64,000 nt of DNA from Kribbella sp. VKM Ac-2569 (lineage in GTDB: Bacteria; Actinomycetota; Actinomycetes; Propionibacteriales; Kribbellaceae). How positions within the stretch are numbered: position 1 is the stretch's first letter; each line of letters opens with the position of its first letter. Below the pieces are notes generated by a model. That model was not told the origin of the DNA. It made no database searches and saw nothing but the letters and a program-made list of their open reading frames with translations. The translations under genes were made by a program, and so were the position numbers. Positions 43,039 to 51,842 of this stretch are shown here, piece after piece. The stretch covers positions 558,001 through 622,000 of the forward strand of contig NZ_SGXJ01000002.1 of assembly GCF_004216905.1 (NCBI RefSeq). Direction: 5' to 3'.

Positions 43039-44103
43039 TCACGTTCTTTCAGGTCCGATGACCACCTCGTTGCCCTCCGGATCGGCAACCAGGTAAGGCT
43101 TCTCGTCCAGCAGCCGCCCACCTGCGGCCACCGCGGCCTCGACCCGCTGAGCCGCCTGATCCTCCGGTACGGCGAGCTCGAAGTGGATCCGGTTTCGCTG
43201 CGGCCGAGGCTCCTCCAGCTGCTGGAAAAACAGCACCGGGTTCAAGCGCCGCGGGTCGTAGATGTCCGAGAGGTGCGGCCGGTCGTCCTCCGCGTAGCCC
43301 AGCAGCGCCACCCAGAACGCCCGGACCGCCGGTACGTCGACCGCGTCGATCCCGAACTGCACGAACCGCAACCCCGCCGGGTCCGCTCGCAACCCGAGGT
43401 CCTTCGCCGCGGCCTCGATCTGCGTGGCCAGCGCGACGAACTTCGGGTCCGCGCCGTCGCCGTCCTCCCACTGGTCCTTCCCGCTGTCGATCACGACGCC
43501 TTCCGGCCGTACGTCGATCATCAGCGGAATGCCCGCGGCATCGGCGAGCGCGGCCACCTTGCTCGCCAACTGCGCCGGCGCGGAGGTCGGGTAGAACGTC
43601 ATCGCGGCGAACAACGCCAGCCAGTCGGTCGTCCCCGGCAGCGGGTCCCCTGGCACCAGGTCGACCTCGTTCCCCTCGTCGTCGGGCAGCATCACGCCGT
43701 ACGCCCCGGACGGCTCCCGACCCGTCACCGCGCGCGCCTCGTCCACCGCCGCCGACGGCCGGACCACGTCGACGTGGATCCGGTTCCGCAACGGTCGCGA
43801 CTCCGCGAGCCGCCGTACGGTGAACGCCGGGTCCCGCCGCAGCAGATCCGGGCCGAGGACGGCATGCCAGAACGGCTGCACCGCGGCCGGATCTGCGGCC
43901 TCGATCACGACGTCGAGGGTCTGGACACCCGCTGGGTTCGCGATCAGGCCGAGCTCCTCGGCTGCGATCTGGGTGTCTTCAGTGGACCGCACACGGACGC
44001 CGGTCGAACGGATGTCGACGTCCGGCATCCCGTGCTGCGCGAGGCGTTCGGCGAGTGCGGCGCCGGCGGCATGCGAAGGAGCGTCGTACCAGGTTGTGGT
44101 CAT
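43039..44103 (-). CDS. Tandem VOC (glyoxalase/bleomycin-resistance fold) protein
   Basis: 354 residues made of two similar halves of about 175 residues. Each half has a short N-terminal module (SHAAGAALAERLAQHGMPDVDIRSTG, APAQLASKVAALADAAGIPLMID) followed by a Glyoxalase_6 domain with FWHAVLG/FWVALLG and RNRIHVDV/RNRIHFEL. VOC folds bind a metal and small molecules; this could be an enzyme or a sequestering resistance protein. The short modules resemble pterin dehydratase-like folds, but I am unsure. Confidence 0.85.
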   Translation of the reverse strand: MTTTWYDAPSHAAGAALAERLAQHGMPDVDIRSTGVRVRSTEDTQIAAEELGLIANPAGVQTLDVVIEAADPAAVQPFWHAVLGPDLLRRDPAFTVRRLAESRPLRNRIHVDVVRPSAAVDEARAVTGREPSGAYGVMLPDDEGNEVDLVPGDPLPGTTDWLALFAAMTFYPTSAPAQLASKVAALADAAGIPLMIDVRPEGVVIDSGKDQWEDGDGADPKFVALATQIEAAAKDLGLRADPAGLRFVQFGIDAVDVPAVRAFWVALLGYAEDDRPHLSDIYDPRRLNPVLFFQQLEEPRPQRNRIHFELAVPEDQAAQRVEAAVAAGGRLLDEKPYLVADPEGNEVVIGPERT

Positions 44104-44149
44104 GGGACCACCGTAGAGCCGGAACCGGACGACCTGCGTCCGGAAAAGC

Positions 44150-44181
44150 GGAAGGGCCGGCCCACCTGGACCGGCCCTTCC
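44150..44181 (-). terminator. Terminator of the Bax1-family gene
   Basis: GGAAGGGCCGG and CCGGCCCTTCC form an 11-bp stem with a 10-nt loop; on the minus strand it is followed by GCTTTTCC. It lies 30 nt past the Bax inhibitor-1 stop codon. Confidence 0.85.
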
Positions 44182-44211
44182 GTGGTCGTGCGGTTCTAGG
44201 TGCTGCTGGGA

Positions 44212-45039
44212 TCAGTCGCCGCCGCGAAGGATGGCGAGGATCCGCAGGATGTTCCAGTACAGCCAGACCAGGGTGACGGTCAGGCCGAACGCGGCCCGCC
44301 AGGCCTCGTTCTGCGGGGCGCCCTGGCGGACACCCTGCTCGATCATGTCGAAGTCGAGGATCAGGTTGAACACCGCGAGACCGGCGCCGAGCGCGGCGAA
44401 CAGCAGACCCATCGGGCCCATACCGCTGATGCCGGTGCTGATCCCGAAGAGGCTCAGGACCAGGTTGACCAGCAGCACGCCGGCGAAGCCCGCCGTACCG
44501 ATGATCACCATCTTGGTGAACTTGGGCGTCACCTTGATCGCGAAGTACTTGTACGTCGCCAGTGTCAGGCCGGCCGTCACCATCGTGGCCAGCACGGCCT
44601 GCACGATGATCGCGGAGTCACCGACCCAGGCGGCGATGAACTTGCTGCCGATCCCGAGGAACACGCCCTCGGCGACGGCGTACAGCATCACCAGGGCCGG
44701 GTTCACCTTGCGCGAGAACGACAGCACCATGGCGAGCGCGAACCCGACCAGTGCACCGGCAAGGAACGCCGGCTTGACGAGCTCGACCGGGACCATCCAC
44801 CAGGCCACGGCGGCAGCCGCCACGACCACGCCCAGGGTGATCGCGGTCTTGACGATCACGTCGTCCAACGTCATGGGGCGGCTCGAGGCCGGAGCCCCCG
44901 GGTACTGCTGCTGCGGCGGCATACCCGATCCGCCACCGTATGGGCTCTGCTGACCGTACGGAGCGGCCCCCGGATAGGCCTGGCCGTGGCCAGGCGCGAA
45001 CGCACTCGACCGGTTCAGCACCGGGTTACTGCTCTGCAT
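44212..45039 (-). CDS. Bax inhibitor-1 / YccA family membrane protein
   Basis: 275 residues. A disordered Pro/Tyr/Gly/Gln-rich N-terminus (1-60) precedes seven helices of the TMBIM/YccA type; the hallmark di-aspartate region is seen in NLILDFDMIEQGVRQGAP. Family members act as pH-sensitive calcium leaks or modulate membrane proteolysis; the bacterial role is unresolved. ATG at 45039 with AGGAGGAAG upstream. Confidence 0.9.
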   Translation of the reverse strand: MQSSNPVLNRSSAFAPGHGQAYPGAAPYGQQSPYGGGSGMPPQQQYPGAPASSRPMTLDDVIVKTAITLGVVVAAAAVAWWMVPVELVKPAFLAGALVGFALAMVLSFSRKVNPALVMLYAVAEGVFLGIGSKFIAAWVGDSAIIVQAVLATMVTAGLTLATYKYFAIKVTPKFTKMVIIGTAGFAGVLLVNLVLSLFGISTGISGMGPMGLLFAALGAGLAVFNLILDFDMIEQGVRQGAPQNEAWRAAFGLTVTLVWLYWNILRILAILRGGD

Positions 45040-45185
45040 CTCTTCCTCCTGATGACCCACATCCGGGGCCGTATCGAGATACTACGGTCCCACCCTTAAC
45101 AACGTCTGAGAATCCATCAACCATTCCGCACCGAAAACGGGCGAATATCCATCGCTTCCCGATGTATTTGCCTGCAATACAAGGA

Positions 45186-45980
45186 TCAGACGTGCGGGCG
45201 GACGGGTTCCTGGGTGGTGAGGGCGGCGCCGACCTGGTCGGCGAGGGCGACGGCTACCAGGCGTTGTTCCAGGTCGGGGCGGGCGATCCGGCTGGCGGCG
45301 GTGAGGAGGAAGCGGCCGCGGGGTTCGCCGGCGTGCTGGACGGTCAGTTCGATCTCGGCGTTCGTCGGCAGGCCGTCGCGTTCGACCTTCAGGACGTGCG
45401 ATCCGCGGGTCACGGAGCCGTCCGGGTTCAGCCGCGGCGCCTGGGTCTGTTTGCTGCTGGCAACGAACTTGGCGCCGTCGATTCCCAGTACGGCGGTGAG
45501 TTCGGCGCGCACCTGCTCGATCAGGTCGTCGGTCGACCCGCCGGCCGCGACCGCCTGCGAGGTGGTGATCACGCCGTCCAGGTACCCGGCGCGCCGGGAC
45601 GCCTTGGCTTGTTGCCCTCGGCCCCAGATCGCGATCTGCGTGACCGCGATCCCGATCACCAGCAGCAGTACGGCCTGTTCGACGTCGTTGGTGCTGTTGA
45701 TGGTGAAGCTGTCGTACGGCATGGTCAGGAAGAAGTCGAACCACACCGCGCTCGACACCGCCGCGATCACCCCGGCGAGCCGGATCCCGAACACGGCGAC
45801 CGCCACGATCACGACCACCAGCAGCAACGCCGCGTTCGCGTTGTCGAAGTGCTCCCGGAACGGCGTCAGCAGCGCACACACCGCCGGGGGCGCCAGCACC
45901 GAGGCTGTCAGGACCGGGGTCCGATAGTTCTCCACCTCTCTATTGATGCGCACCACCCCCACCGGATCAACAGTTCTCAC
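45186..45980 (-). CDS. DUF4118 (KdpD-like membrane) domain protein
   Basis: 264 residues. N-terminal four-helix membrane domain of the KdpD/DUF4118 type (APPAVCALLTPF, LLLVVVIVAVAVFGIRLAGVIAAVSSAVWFDFFLTMPYDSF), then a linker helix and a GAF-like C-terminal domain (DDLIEQVRAELTAVLGIDGAKFV). No histidine-kinase domain follows, so it is a sensor-like protein without output, or part of a split system. The start is uncertain: GTG at 45980 or GTG at 45953, which has GGTGGGGG just before it. Confidence 0.82.
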   Translation of the reverse strand: MRTVDPVGVVRINREVENYRTPVLTASVLAPPAVCALLTPFREHFDNANAALLLVVVIVAVAVFGIRLAGVIAAVSSAVWFDFFLTMPYDSFTINSTNDVEQAVLLLVIGIAVTQIAIWGRGQQAKASRRAGYLDGVITTSQAVAAGGSTDDLIEQVRAELTAVLGIDGAKFVASSKQTQAPRLNPDGSVTRGSHVLKVERDGLPTNAEIELTVQHAGEPRGRFLLTAASRIARPDLEQRLVAVALADQVGAALTTQEPVRPHV

Positions 45981-46279
45981 AAAGGTCTGTCATCCGTACC
46001 GCGGTTCGCATGCCCGAGGTGGAGCGGTGTGTGGGTGGCTGAGGTCTGCCGAGGGAACGGGCGACGCGTGCATTTTCGACAGGAGGTGTCGGGTGGCTGG
46101 GTAGTGCACCTGAGCGTGATTGTGATCGTGCGTACGGTGTCTCGCTGGTGCTCTACCTGTCGAGCTTGCACACCACCGGCCGGCTGGTGGGATCCGTGCG
46201 CCAACTTCCCACCCACATCAGTCAGGCGAGCCGAATAACCAGTGGCTGCTCGGATACTCGCCTGCGTAAGTTGCCTCGC
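45981..46279. other. Intergenic region between divergent genes
   Basis: 299 nt between the DUF4118 gene and the GNAT-methyltransferase gene. No open frame with coding character, no RNA gene and no clear hairpin was found; it must hold both promoters. Confidence 0.6.
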
Positions 46280-47473
46280 ATGTATCGACTCCGACTGGCT
46301 ACGGACGCGGACATCACGTTCCTGGCCGACGTGACGCTGGCCGCCACCGGCGCGCAGGGCCGCCTGCCTGCCGACTTCGACGAGCCTGCCTGGCGGGCGC
46401 GATTCGCTGAGTGGAGTCGCGAGTCGATCGAGGATCCCGCCACCGATCTGTACGTCGTCGAGATCGACGACGTACGCGCCGGTCGCCTGAGGGTCAGCCG
46501 CACGCCGGAAGTCGTCGAAGTGAACGGCATCCAACTCCATCCTGACGTCCAGAACCGTGGCGTCGGTACGGCGATCCTCACCGCGTTGCAGTCCGAGGCC
46601 GCGGGGTACCGCGTACCGCTGAAGCTGAACGTCGAGCGGGACAATCCGGACGCGCGCCGGCTGTACGAGCGCCTCGGCTTCGCCAAGACCGGCGAGGACG
46701 GGGCCGAGGATGTGCTGCAGTGGTCGAAGGCCGCGGAGCAGAACCGGTTGTGGAACGCGGACGTCGCGGAGCGGTACGACACGCCCGGCGACGGGATGTT
46801 CTCGGCGGACGTTCTCAGGCCGACCGTGCAACGGCTGGCTGGACTCGCCGACGGTGGGCGGGCGCTCGAGTTCGCGATCGGCACCGGGCGGGTCGCCGTA
46901 CCACTCTCGGAGTACGGCGTGCCGGTGAGCGGGATCGAACTGTCGGACGCGATGCTCGAACGGCTGCGGACGAAGGCCGACGCGGAGACGATCCCGGTCG
47001 TCGCGGGCGACATGGCGACGGCGCGCGTACCGGGCGAGTTCACCCTCGTTTACCTGGTCTACAACACGATCGCGAACCTGCTCACCCAGGAGGAGCAGGT
47101 CGAGTGCTTCCGCAACGCCGCCCGCCACCTCTCCCCCGGCGGCCGCTTCGTGATCGAACTCTGGGTCCCCGAACTACGACGTCTCCCACCCGGTGTCCCC
47201 GCCACCGTCGGCACCGCCGATCCCGGTTACATCCTGCTGGACACGTACGACGTACTGAAGCAGCACGTCGTCTCACACCACTTCCACTTCGGCGAAGGCA
47301 CCGAGGCACGCCTGGGCCGCACCCCACACCGCTACATCTGGCCGGCCGAACTCGACCTGATGGCCCAACTAGCCGGCTTCACCCTCGAATCCCGCCACGC
47401 CGACTGGACCAACACCGAGTTCACCGCCGACTCCCCCTCCCACGTTTCGGTCTACCGCCTGCCGACCGCATAG
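46280..47473 (+). CDS. GNAT acetyltransferase fused to a class I methyltransferase
   Basis: 397 residues. Residues 1-~145: GNAT fold with the acetyl-CoA loop in QLHPDVQNRGVGTAIL and NVERDNPDARRLYERLGF. Residues ~150-397: SAM-dependent methyltransferase with motif I LEFAIGTGRVAVPL, IELSDAML, VAGDMA and YLVYNTIANLL. The join (LQWSKAAEQNRLWNADVAERYD) is short. Each half looks complete, so one chain may acetylate and methylate the same small molecule. The ATG at 46280 is the natural GNAT start. Confidence 0.85.
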   Translation: MYRLRLATDADITFLADVTLAATGAQGRLPADFDEPAWRARFAEWSRESIEDPATDLYVVEIDDVRAGRLRVSRTPEVVEVNGIQLHPDVQNRGVGTAILTALQSEAAGYRVPLKLNVERDNPDARRLYERLGFAKTGEDGAEDVLQWSKAAEQNRLWNADVAERYDTPGDGMFSADVLRPTVQRLAGLADGGRALEFAIGTGRVAVPLSEYGVPVSGIELSDAMLERLRTKADAETIPVVAGDMATARVPGEFTLVYLVYNTIANLLTQEEQVECFRNAARHLSPGGRFVIELWVPELRRLPPGVPATVGTADPGYILLDTYDVLKQHVVSHHFHFGEGTEARLGRTPHRYIWPAELDLMAQLAGFTLESRHADWTNTEFTADSPSHVSVYRLPTA

Positions 47474-47479
47474 AGGCAC

Positions 47480-47866
47480 TCAGGCGTCGGTCCTCGGGTG
47501 GCCGCCTAGTTGTTCGAGGACGTCCAGCCAGTCCATCACGACGTCGGATTCGACCATCACGCCGTCTGCGAACCTGTCCAGGGACATGCCTCTGAAGGTG
47601 ACCCGCTGACCGGTCGCTGGAACTCCGAGCCACTCGCCCCGGTGCGTACCTTGGTAGTCGAAGCGGACCGCCAGCCGGTCGCCTTGGACGACGCGCGCCG
47701 CTTCGGTGCACGCGTAGTCCGGGAAGGCCTCGCGGATTTCCCCGATGCCTTTCTTGAAGTCGGCTGCCAGCTCAGGACTCATCAGCGCGTCGAGTGCCCC
47801 CAGGTCACCCGCGCCGATCGCATCGGTGATCGCCTCGTCGATGCGCACCATCTCGTCGCGGTCCAT
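47480..47866 (-). CDS. SnoaL-like / ester cyclase family protein
   Basis: 128 residues of the cystatin-like NTF2 fold: FKKGIGEIREAFPDYACTEAARVVQGDRLAVRFDYQGTHRGEWLGVPATGQRVTFRGMSLDRFADG is the typical SnoaL-like layout. Members include polyketide cyclases and many proteins of unknown function. ATG with GGGGAAGGGG upstream. Convergent with the GNAT-methyltransferase gene (6 nt). Confidence 0.88.
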   Translation of the reverse strand: MDRDEMVRIDEAITDAIGAGDLGALDALMSPELAADFKKGIGEIREAFPDYACTEAARVVQGDRLAVRFDYQGTHRGEWLGVPATGQRVTFRGMSLDRFADGVMVESDVVMDWLDVLEQLGGHPRTDA

Positions 47867-48038
47867 GACCGTCCCCTTCCCCTTGCTGCGACGCTAGGAC
47901 TCCGCCGACGGCCCGGCAAGGGCTGGCTTGCGGTTGTGTGTCAGGGCTGGTGGGTACCGCCCGAGGGACCGACCATGAGGGGATGAGGGCTCCCTCAGAT
48001 GGGGGATGTTCGGTGGGTGAGATCACTCCCAGAAGGGT

Positions 48039-48056
48039 TTGTGAAATCTTTCACGA
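48039..48056 (+). promoter_or_regulatory. Rex (NADH/NAD+ redox sensor) operator
   Basis: TTGTGAAATCTTTCACGA matches the actinobacterial Rex operator TTGTGAA-N4-TTCACAA in 13 of 14 defined positions. It lies 58 nt upstream of the type II NADH dehydrogenase start, where Rex repression responds to the NADH/NAD+ ratio. Confidence 0.8.
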
Positions 48057-48113
48057 GCGTTTAGCGTTGAAGCGAACATGAAGTCTGAGAACCACTCAGG
48101 GAGAGTGAACCGC

Positions 48114-49421
48114 ATGACAACCCAGGTGCCGCACATCCTCGTCGTCGGAGGCGGTTACGTCGGGATGTACACCGCGTACGGCCTGCGCCGCGCCGCCCGT
48201 AAGGGCCGGATCCGGGTGACCGTGGTCGACCCGCGGTCGGTAATGACCTACCAGCCGTTCCTGCCGGAAGCCGCGGCCGGTTCGGTGGAGCCGCGGCACG
48301 TCGTGGTGCCGCTGCGCAAGACCCTCAAGGGCTGCCGGGTGGTGACCGGCCGCGTGACGGGGATCGATCACGCGCACAAGGTCGCCAAGGTGATGCCCGA
48401 GGAGGGCCCGGAGTACGAGCTCGCCTACGACCAGGTCGTGGTCGCGCTCGGCTCGATCGCCCGCACGCTGCCCATCCCCGGCCTGGCCGAGGAAGCGACC
48501 GGCTTCAAGAACGTCGAAGAGGCCATCGCACTGCGCAACAAGGTCCTGGACCGGCTCGACGTCGCGTCGTCGCAGCCCGACCCGGTGCTGCGCAAGTCCG
48601 CGCTCACGTTCGTCTTCGTCGGCGGCGGGTACGCCGGTGTGGAGGCGTTCGCCGAGCTCGAGGACATGGCCCGCTACGCCACTCGCTACTACGACAACAT
48701 CAAGCCCGAGGACATGCGCTGGGTCCTGGTCGAGGCCACCAACCGGATCCTTCCCGAGGTCGGCCCTGATCTCGGCCAGTACACCGTGGACCAGCTCCGC
48801 AAGCGGAACATGGACATCCGCCTGGAGACCCGGCTGGAGTCCTGCGAGAAGGGCCACGTGATCCTCAGTGACGGCGAGGAGTTCGACGCCGACACGATCG
48901 TCTGGACGGCCGGCGTGAAGGCGAACCCGGCGCTCGCCGCGACGGACTTCCCGCTGGACGAGAAGGGCCGGGTCAAGACGCTGCCGAACCTGCGGATCGA
49001 GGGTGTCGACGACGCGTGGACCGCCGGCGACAACGCCGCCGTACCGGACCTGACCAGCGAGACCGGTGCGTACTGCGCCCCGAACGCGCAGCACGCCGTA
49101 CGGCAGGCCAACCGGCTCGCCGCGAACATCCTGCGGGTCGTCGACGGTCAGCCGCCGCAGGACTACAAGCACAAGTACGTCGGCTCGGTCGCGAGCCTCG
49201 GCCTGCACAAGGGCGTCGCGCAGCTGTACGGCGTCAAGGTGAAGGGCTGGCTGGCCTGGTTCCTGCACCGGACCTACCACGTGTCCCGCGTGCCTACCCT
49301 GAACCGGAAGGCCCGCGTCATCCTGGACTGGACCCTGGCGCTGTTCTTCCGCCGCGAGGTCACCAGCCTCGGCAGCCTGCAGACGCCGAACGAAGAGTTC
49401 CGCCGCGCGACCCAGTCGTAA
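48114..49421 (+). CDS. ndh: Type II NADH:quinone dehydrogenase
   Basis: 435 residues. Two dinucleotide-binding motifs (VVGGGYVGMYTAYGL for FAD, VFVGGGYAGVEAFAELEDM for NADH), TWTAGVKANPALA-like and WTAGDNAAVPDL for the FAD ribityl contact, and a C-terminal amphipathic membrane-anchor region (WLAWFLHRTYHVSRV...ILDWTLALFFRRE). Transfers electrons from NADH to menaquinone without proton pumping. The ATG at 48114 has GGGAGAGTG upstream. A Rex-type operator upstream suggests induction when NADH rises. Strong intrinsic terminator downstream. Confidence 0.92.
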   Translation: MTTQVPHILVVGGGYVGMYTAYGLRRAARKGRIRVTVVDPRSVMTYQPFLPEAAAGSVEPRHVVVPLRKTLKGCRVVTGRVTGIDHAHKVAKVMPEEGPEYELAYDQVVVALGSIARTLPIPGLAEEATGFKNVEEAIALRNKVLDRLDVASSQPDPVLRKSALTFVFVGGGYAGVEAFAELEDMARYATRYYDNIKPEDMRWVLVEATNRILPEVGPDLGQYTVDQLRKRNMDIRLETRLESCEKGHVILSDGEEFDADTIVWTAGVKANPALAATDFPLDEKGRVKTLPNLRIEGVDDAWTAGDNAAVPDLTSETGAYCAPNAQHAVRQANRLAANILRVVDGQPPQDYKHKYVGSVASLGLHKGVAQLYGVKVKGWLAWFLHRTYHVSRVPTLNRKARVILDWTLALFFRREVTSLGSLQTPNEEFRRATQS

Positions 49422-49435
49422 CTCGGCACCTGATC

Positions 49436-49474
49436 GGCCGGGCCTCCAACTCGCCGGGGGCCCGGCCTTCTTTT
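49436..49474 (+). terminator. Intrinsic terminator of ndh
   Basis: GGCCGGGCC and GGCCCGGCC form a perfect 9-bp stem followed by TTCTTTT, a rare canonical T-tract terminator in this window. Confidence 0.88.
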
Positions 49475-49520
49475 CGCGGTCCCGCTCTGCGACGCTGTGC
49501 GCGAGTGTCTGGAGGGGGAC

Positions 49521-49967
49521 ATGAGTAAAGCGATGCTGCCGCCGCGCTGGTTCATCCGCGGGGCTTGGAAGGTCCACCGAGGTCTCTACAACGTCAGCAA
49601 GGGCCGCAAAGGTCTCTCACGACCGCGGGGCAAGAAGTACGGCCTGTTGCGGCTCACAGTGACCGGCCGGCGGACCGGGGAACCGCGGAGCGTGATTCTC
49701 GGGTACGTCGAGGACGGGCCGAACCTGGTCACCCTCGCGATGAACGGGTGGGGCGCACCGGAACCCGCCTGGTGGCTGAACCTGCTGGCCCACCCGGATG
49801 CCGACGCGGTGCTCACCGACGGGGAACGACCGGTCCGCGGACGCGCCGCCGAAGGCTCGGAACGCACACGGCTGTGGGCCCGCTGGCAGGACCTCGACAA
49901 GAACCTCGACGAGTACGCCGATCGCCGCCCGAGAACGACCGCGGTAGTGGTGCTCGAACCGCGCTAG
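49521..49967 (+). CDS. Deazaflavin (F420)-dependent nitroreductase family protein
   Basis: 148 residues. Split beta-barrel of the Ddn/DUF385 type: RPRGKKYGLLRLTVTGRRTGEPRSVILGYVEDG, then NGWGAPEPAWWLNLLAHPDADAVL. Members use F420H2 to reduce quinones or nitro compounds. ATG at 49521 with GGAGGGGG upstream; the frame opens eight codons earlier at a GTG. Convergent with the response regulator, overlapping it by 4 nt. Confidence 0.9.
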   Translation: MSKAMLPPRWFIRGAWKVHRGLYNVSKGRKGLSRPRGKKYGLLRLTVTGRRTGEPRSVILGYVEDGPNLVTLAMNGWGAPEPAWWLNLLAHPDADAVLTDGERPVRGRAAEGSERTRLWARWQDLDKNLDEYADRRPRTTAVVVLEPR

Positions 49968-50623
49968 TCGTGCAAGAGCCCGGCGTCGTGGACGAGGAGG
50001 GCGATCTGGACGCGGTTGTTCAGGTCGAGTTTCGTGAGGATGCGGGAGACGTGCGTCTTCACGGTCGGGACGCTGAGGTAGAGGGTCGCGCTGATCTCGG
50101 CGTTCGACTTCCCCTCGCCGACGGCGACGGCGATCTCGCGTTCACGGTCGTTCAGGTCCGCGAGGCGGGCGGCGGCCTTGGTCTTGCGGTCGTTCTGCCC
50201 GGAGTCGGCGACGCGGGTGATCAGGCGTTTGGTGACGGCCGGTGAGAGGACGGGATGCCCGGCGGCGATCCGGCGTACCGACTCGACGATCTCGGCGGGC
50301 GGGGTGTCCTTCAGGATGAACCCGGCGGCGCCGGCGCGGAGGGCGCGCAGGACGTGCTCGTCGGCGTCGAAGGTGGTGAGGATGACCACCTCAGGTGCGC
50401 CCGAACGACGGCGTACCGCTTCCGTCGCGGTGAGGCCGTCGGTGCCGGGCATCCGGATGTCCATCAGGATCACGTCCGGTGCGAGCCGGTCGATCAGACC
50501 CTGTACGCCGGACCCGTCCCCGGCCTCCCCGACCACGCGGATGTCCTCGGCTCCGCCGAGCATCAACTTCAACCCGGCCCGCAACAACGGATCATCGTCG
50601 ACGATCAGCACCCGAATGGTCAT
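49964..50623 (-). CDS. NarL/LuxR-type response regulator
   Basis: 219 residues. Receiver domain with D10-D11 and phospho-acceptor D55 (VILMDIRMPG), K in ILKDTPP; the C-terminal LuxR helix-turn-helix covers ~155-215 (LNDREREIAVAVGEGKSNAEISATLYLSVPTVKTHVSRIL). Its ATG overlaps the stop of the histidine kinase (ATGA), so the two form a coupled two-component system. Target genes are unknown; no neighbouring ABC exporter of the usual kind is present. Confidence 0.93.
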   Translation of the reverse strand: MTIRVLIVDDDPLLRAGLKLMLGGAEDIRVVGEAGDGSGVQGLIDRLAPDVILMDIRMPGTDGLTATEAVRRRSGAPEVVILTTFDADEHVLRALRAGAAGFILKDTPPAEIVESVRRIAAGHPVLSPAVTKRLITRVADSGQNDRKTKAAARLADLNDREREIAVAVGEGKSNAEISATLYLSVPTVKTHVSRILTKLDLNNRVQIALLVHDAGLLHD

Positions 50624-51738
50624 GCGGGCCACGGTAGCCAGGCGTACAGGCGGAAGTCGCCTTCGGGGGTGCGGCCGTGTTCGACGCGGCCTTCGACCAG
50701 GGCAGCGCGCTCGCTGAGGCCCTTCAAACCTTGGCCGTCTCCGCGCCGGCGGTTCGGTGCTGGGTTGCGCAGTTCGACGGATAGTCCGTTGCCTGGGGCA
50801 CCGGTCACGCTGATCGTCACGGGCTCGCCCGGCGCATGCTTGACCGCGTTCGTCAGCCCTTCCTGCACGATCCGGTACGCCGTACGCCCGACGTGCTCCG
50901 GCAACGCGCCCGGCGCATCGAGCGTGAGATCGACCGGGATGCCCGCCTCCCGCGAGCCCTCCACGAGCGCGGGCAGGTCGGCGAACGCGGGCTGCGGAAG
51001 CTCGCCTACTGGAGCCCGCAGTACGCCGATCACCTCGCGGAGATCCTGCAGCGCCTGGTGCGCGCTCGCCCGGATGATCTCGGCGGCGCCGGCGACCTCG
51101 GCGGTGGACGCGTCCGGGCGGTACGCCAGCGCGCCGGCATGAACGCTGAGCAACGACAGCCGATGACCGAGCACGTCGTGCATCTCGCGAGCGATCTCCT
51201 CGCGCGCCCGGAGCTGGGCCTGCTCGGCCTGCAGCGTCGCCACGGTCTCGGCCCGATCCGCCCGGTCCCGCAGCGTCTGCAGGAGTTGCCGCCGGGACCG
51301 GATGTAGAACCCCCAGCCGGCCATGGCCAGGTACAGGGTCATGCCGATGACGAGCTGCGTCTTCCAATCCTCCTTGTGCCGCACCTGGAGGTAGGTGAGC
51401 GTGGCAACGAAGTTCACCGCGAAGACCCAGATCGAGGTCCGCCACGGCTTGTGGACGGCGACGGTCATGATCAGGACCAGCGTCGGCCCGGCCGCGGCGT
51501 CGGAGTACACCGAGACCGCAGCCGCGAGAACTGCCAACGGGACAGCCCAGCGGCGCCGGAACCACAGGGTCAGGCACAGCACCATCCCCGACCAGAAGTC
51601 GACCGCGAGCAGCATCCGCGGCACGGGGTCGCCCTCACCCTCGTTGTAGGCGAGAAGCCCGATCAGAACTGCCAGCACGAACGACACGCTGTCCACGACC
51701 CAGTTCACGGCCGTACGTCGACGTACGCGCTCACTCAT
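50620..51738 (-). CDS. NarL-type sensor histidine kinase (HisKA_3)
   Basis: 372 residues. Five or six N-terminal helices without a large extracellular domain, a coiled linker, the HisKA_3 dimerisation box EEIAREMHDVLGHRL with phospho-acceptor H187, and an ATPase domain (YRIVQEGLTNAVKHAPG for the N box, DGQGLKGLSERAALVEG for the G box). It probably senses a membrane or cell-envelope signal. First gene of the two-gene minus-strand unit. Confidence 0.93.
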   Translation of the reverse strand: MSERVRRRTAVNWVVDSVSFVLAVLIGLLAYNEGEGDPVPRMLLAVDFWSGMVLCLTLWFRRRWAVPLAVLAAAVSVYSDAAAGPTLVLIMTVAVHKPWRTSIWVFAVNFVATLTYLQVRHKEDWKTQLVIGMTLYLAMAGWGFYIRSRRQLLQTLRDRADRAETVATLQAEQAQLRAREEIAREMHDVLGHRLSLLSVHAGALAYRPDASTAEVAGAAEIIRASAHQALQDLREVIGVLRAPVGELPQPAFADLPALVEGSREAGIPVDLTLDAPGALPEHVGRTAYRIVQEGLTNAVKHAPGEPVTISVTGAPGNGLSVELRNPAPNRRRGDGQGLKGLSERAALVEGRVEHGRTPEGDFRLYAWLPWPA

Positions 51739-51842
51739 GTCTTGAATGTAGCGGTGGGTAAGCGATCTCCGGGGCGGGTGCGGGTGTCCGGATACCGAAG
51801 TCGGTGCGATCAGGTACTTAGGTCGGCGGTAGGTTGCCGGGC

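Noticed and set aside
45186..45980. Complete KdpD-type sensor kinase
   Set aside because: Only the DUF4118 membrane part and a GAF-like region are present; no histidine-kinase or ATPase domain follows.
48096..49577. 493-codon minus-strand frame opposite ndh
   Set aside because: Antisense shadow of a clearly coding type II NADH dehydrogenase; composition is typical of antisense frames in GC-rich DNA.
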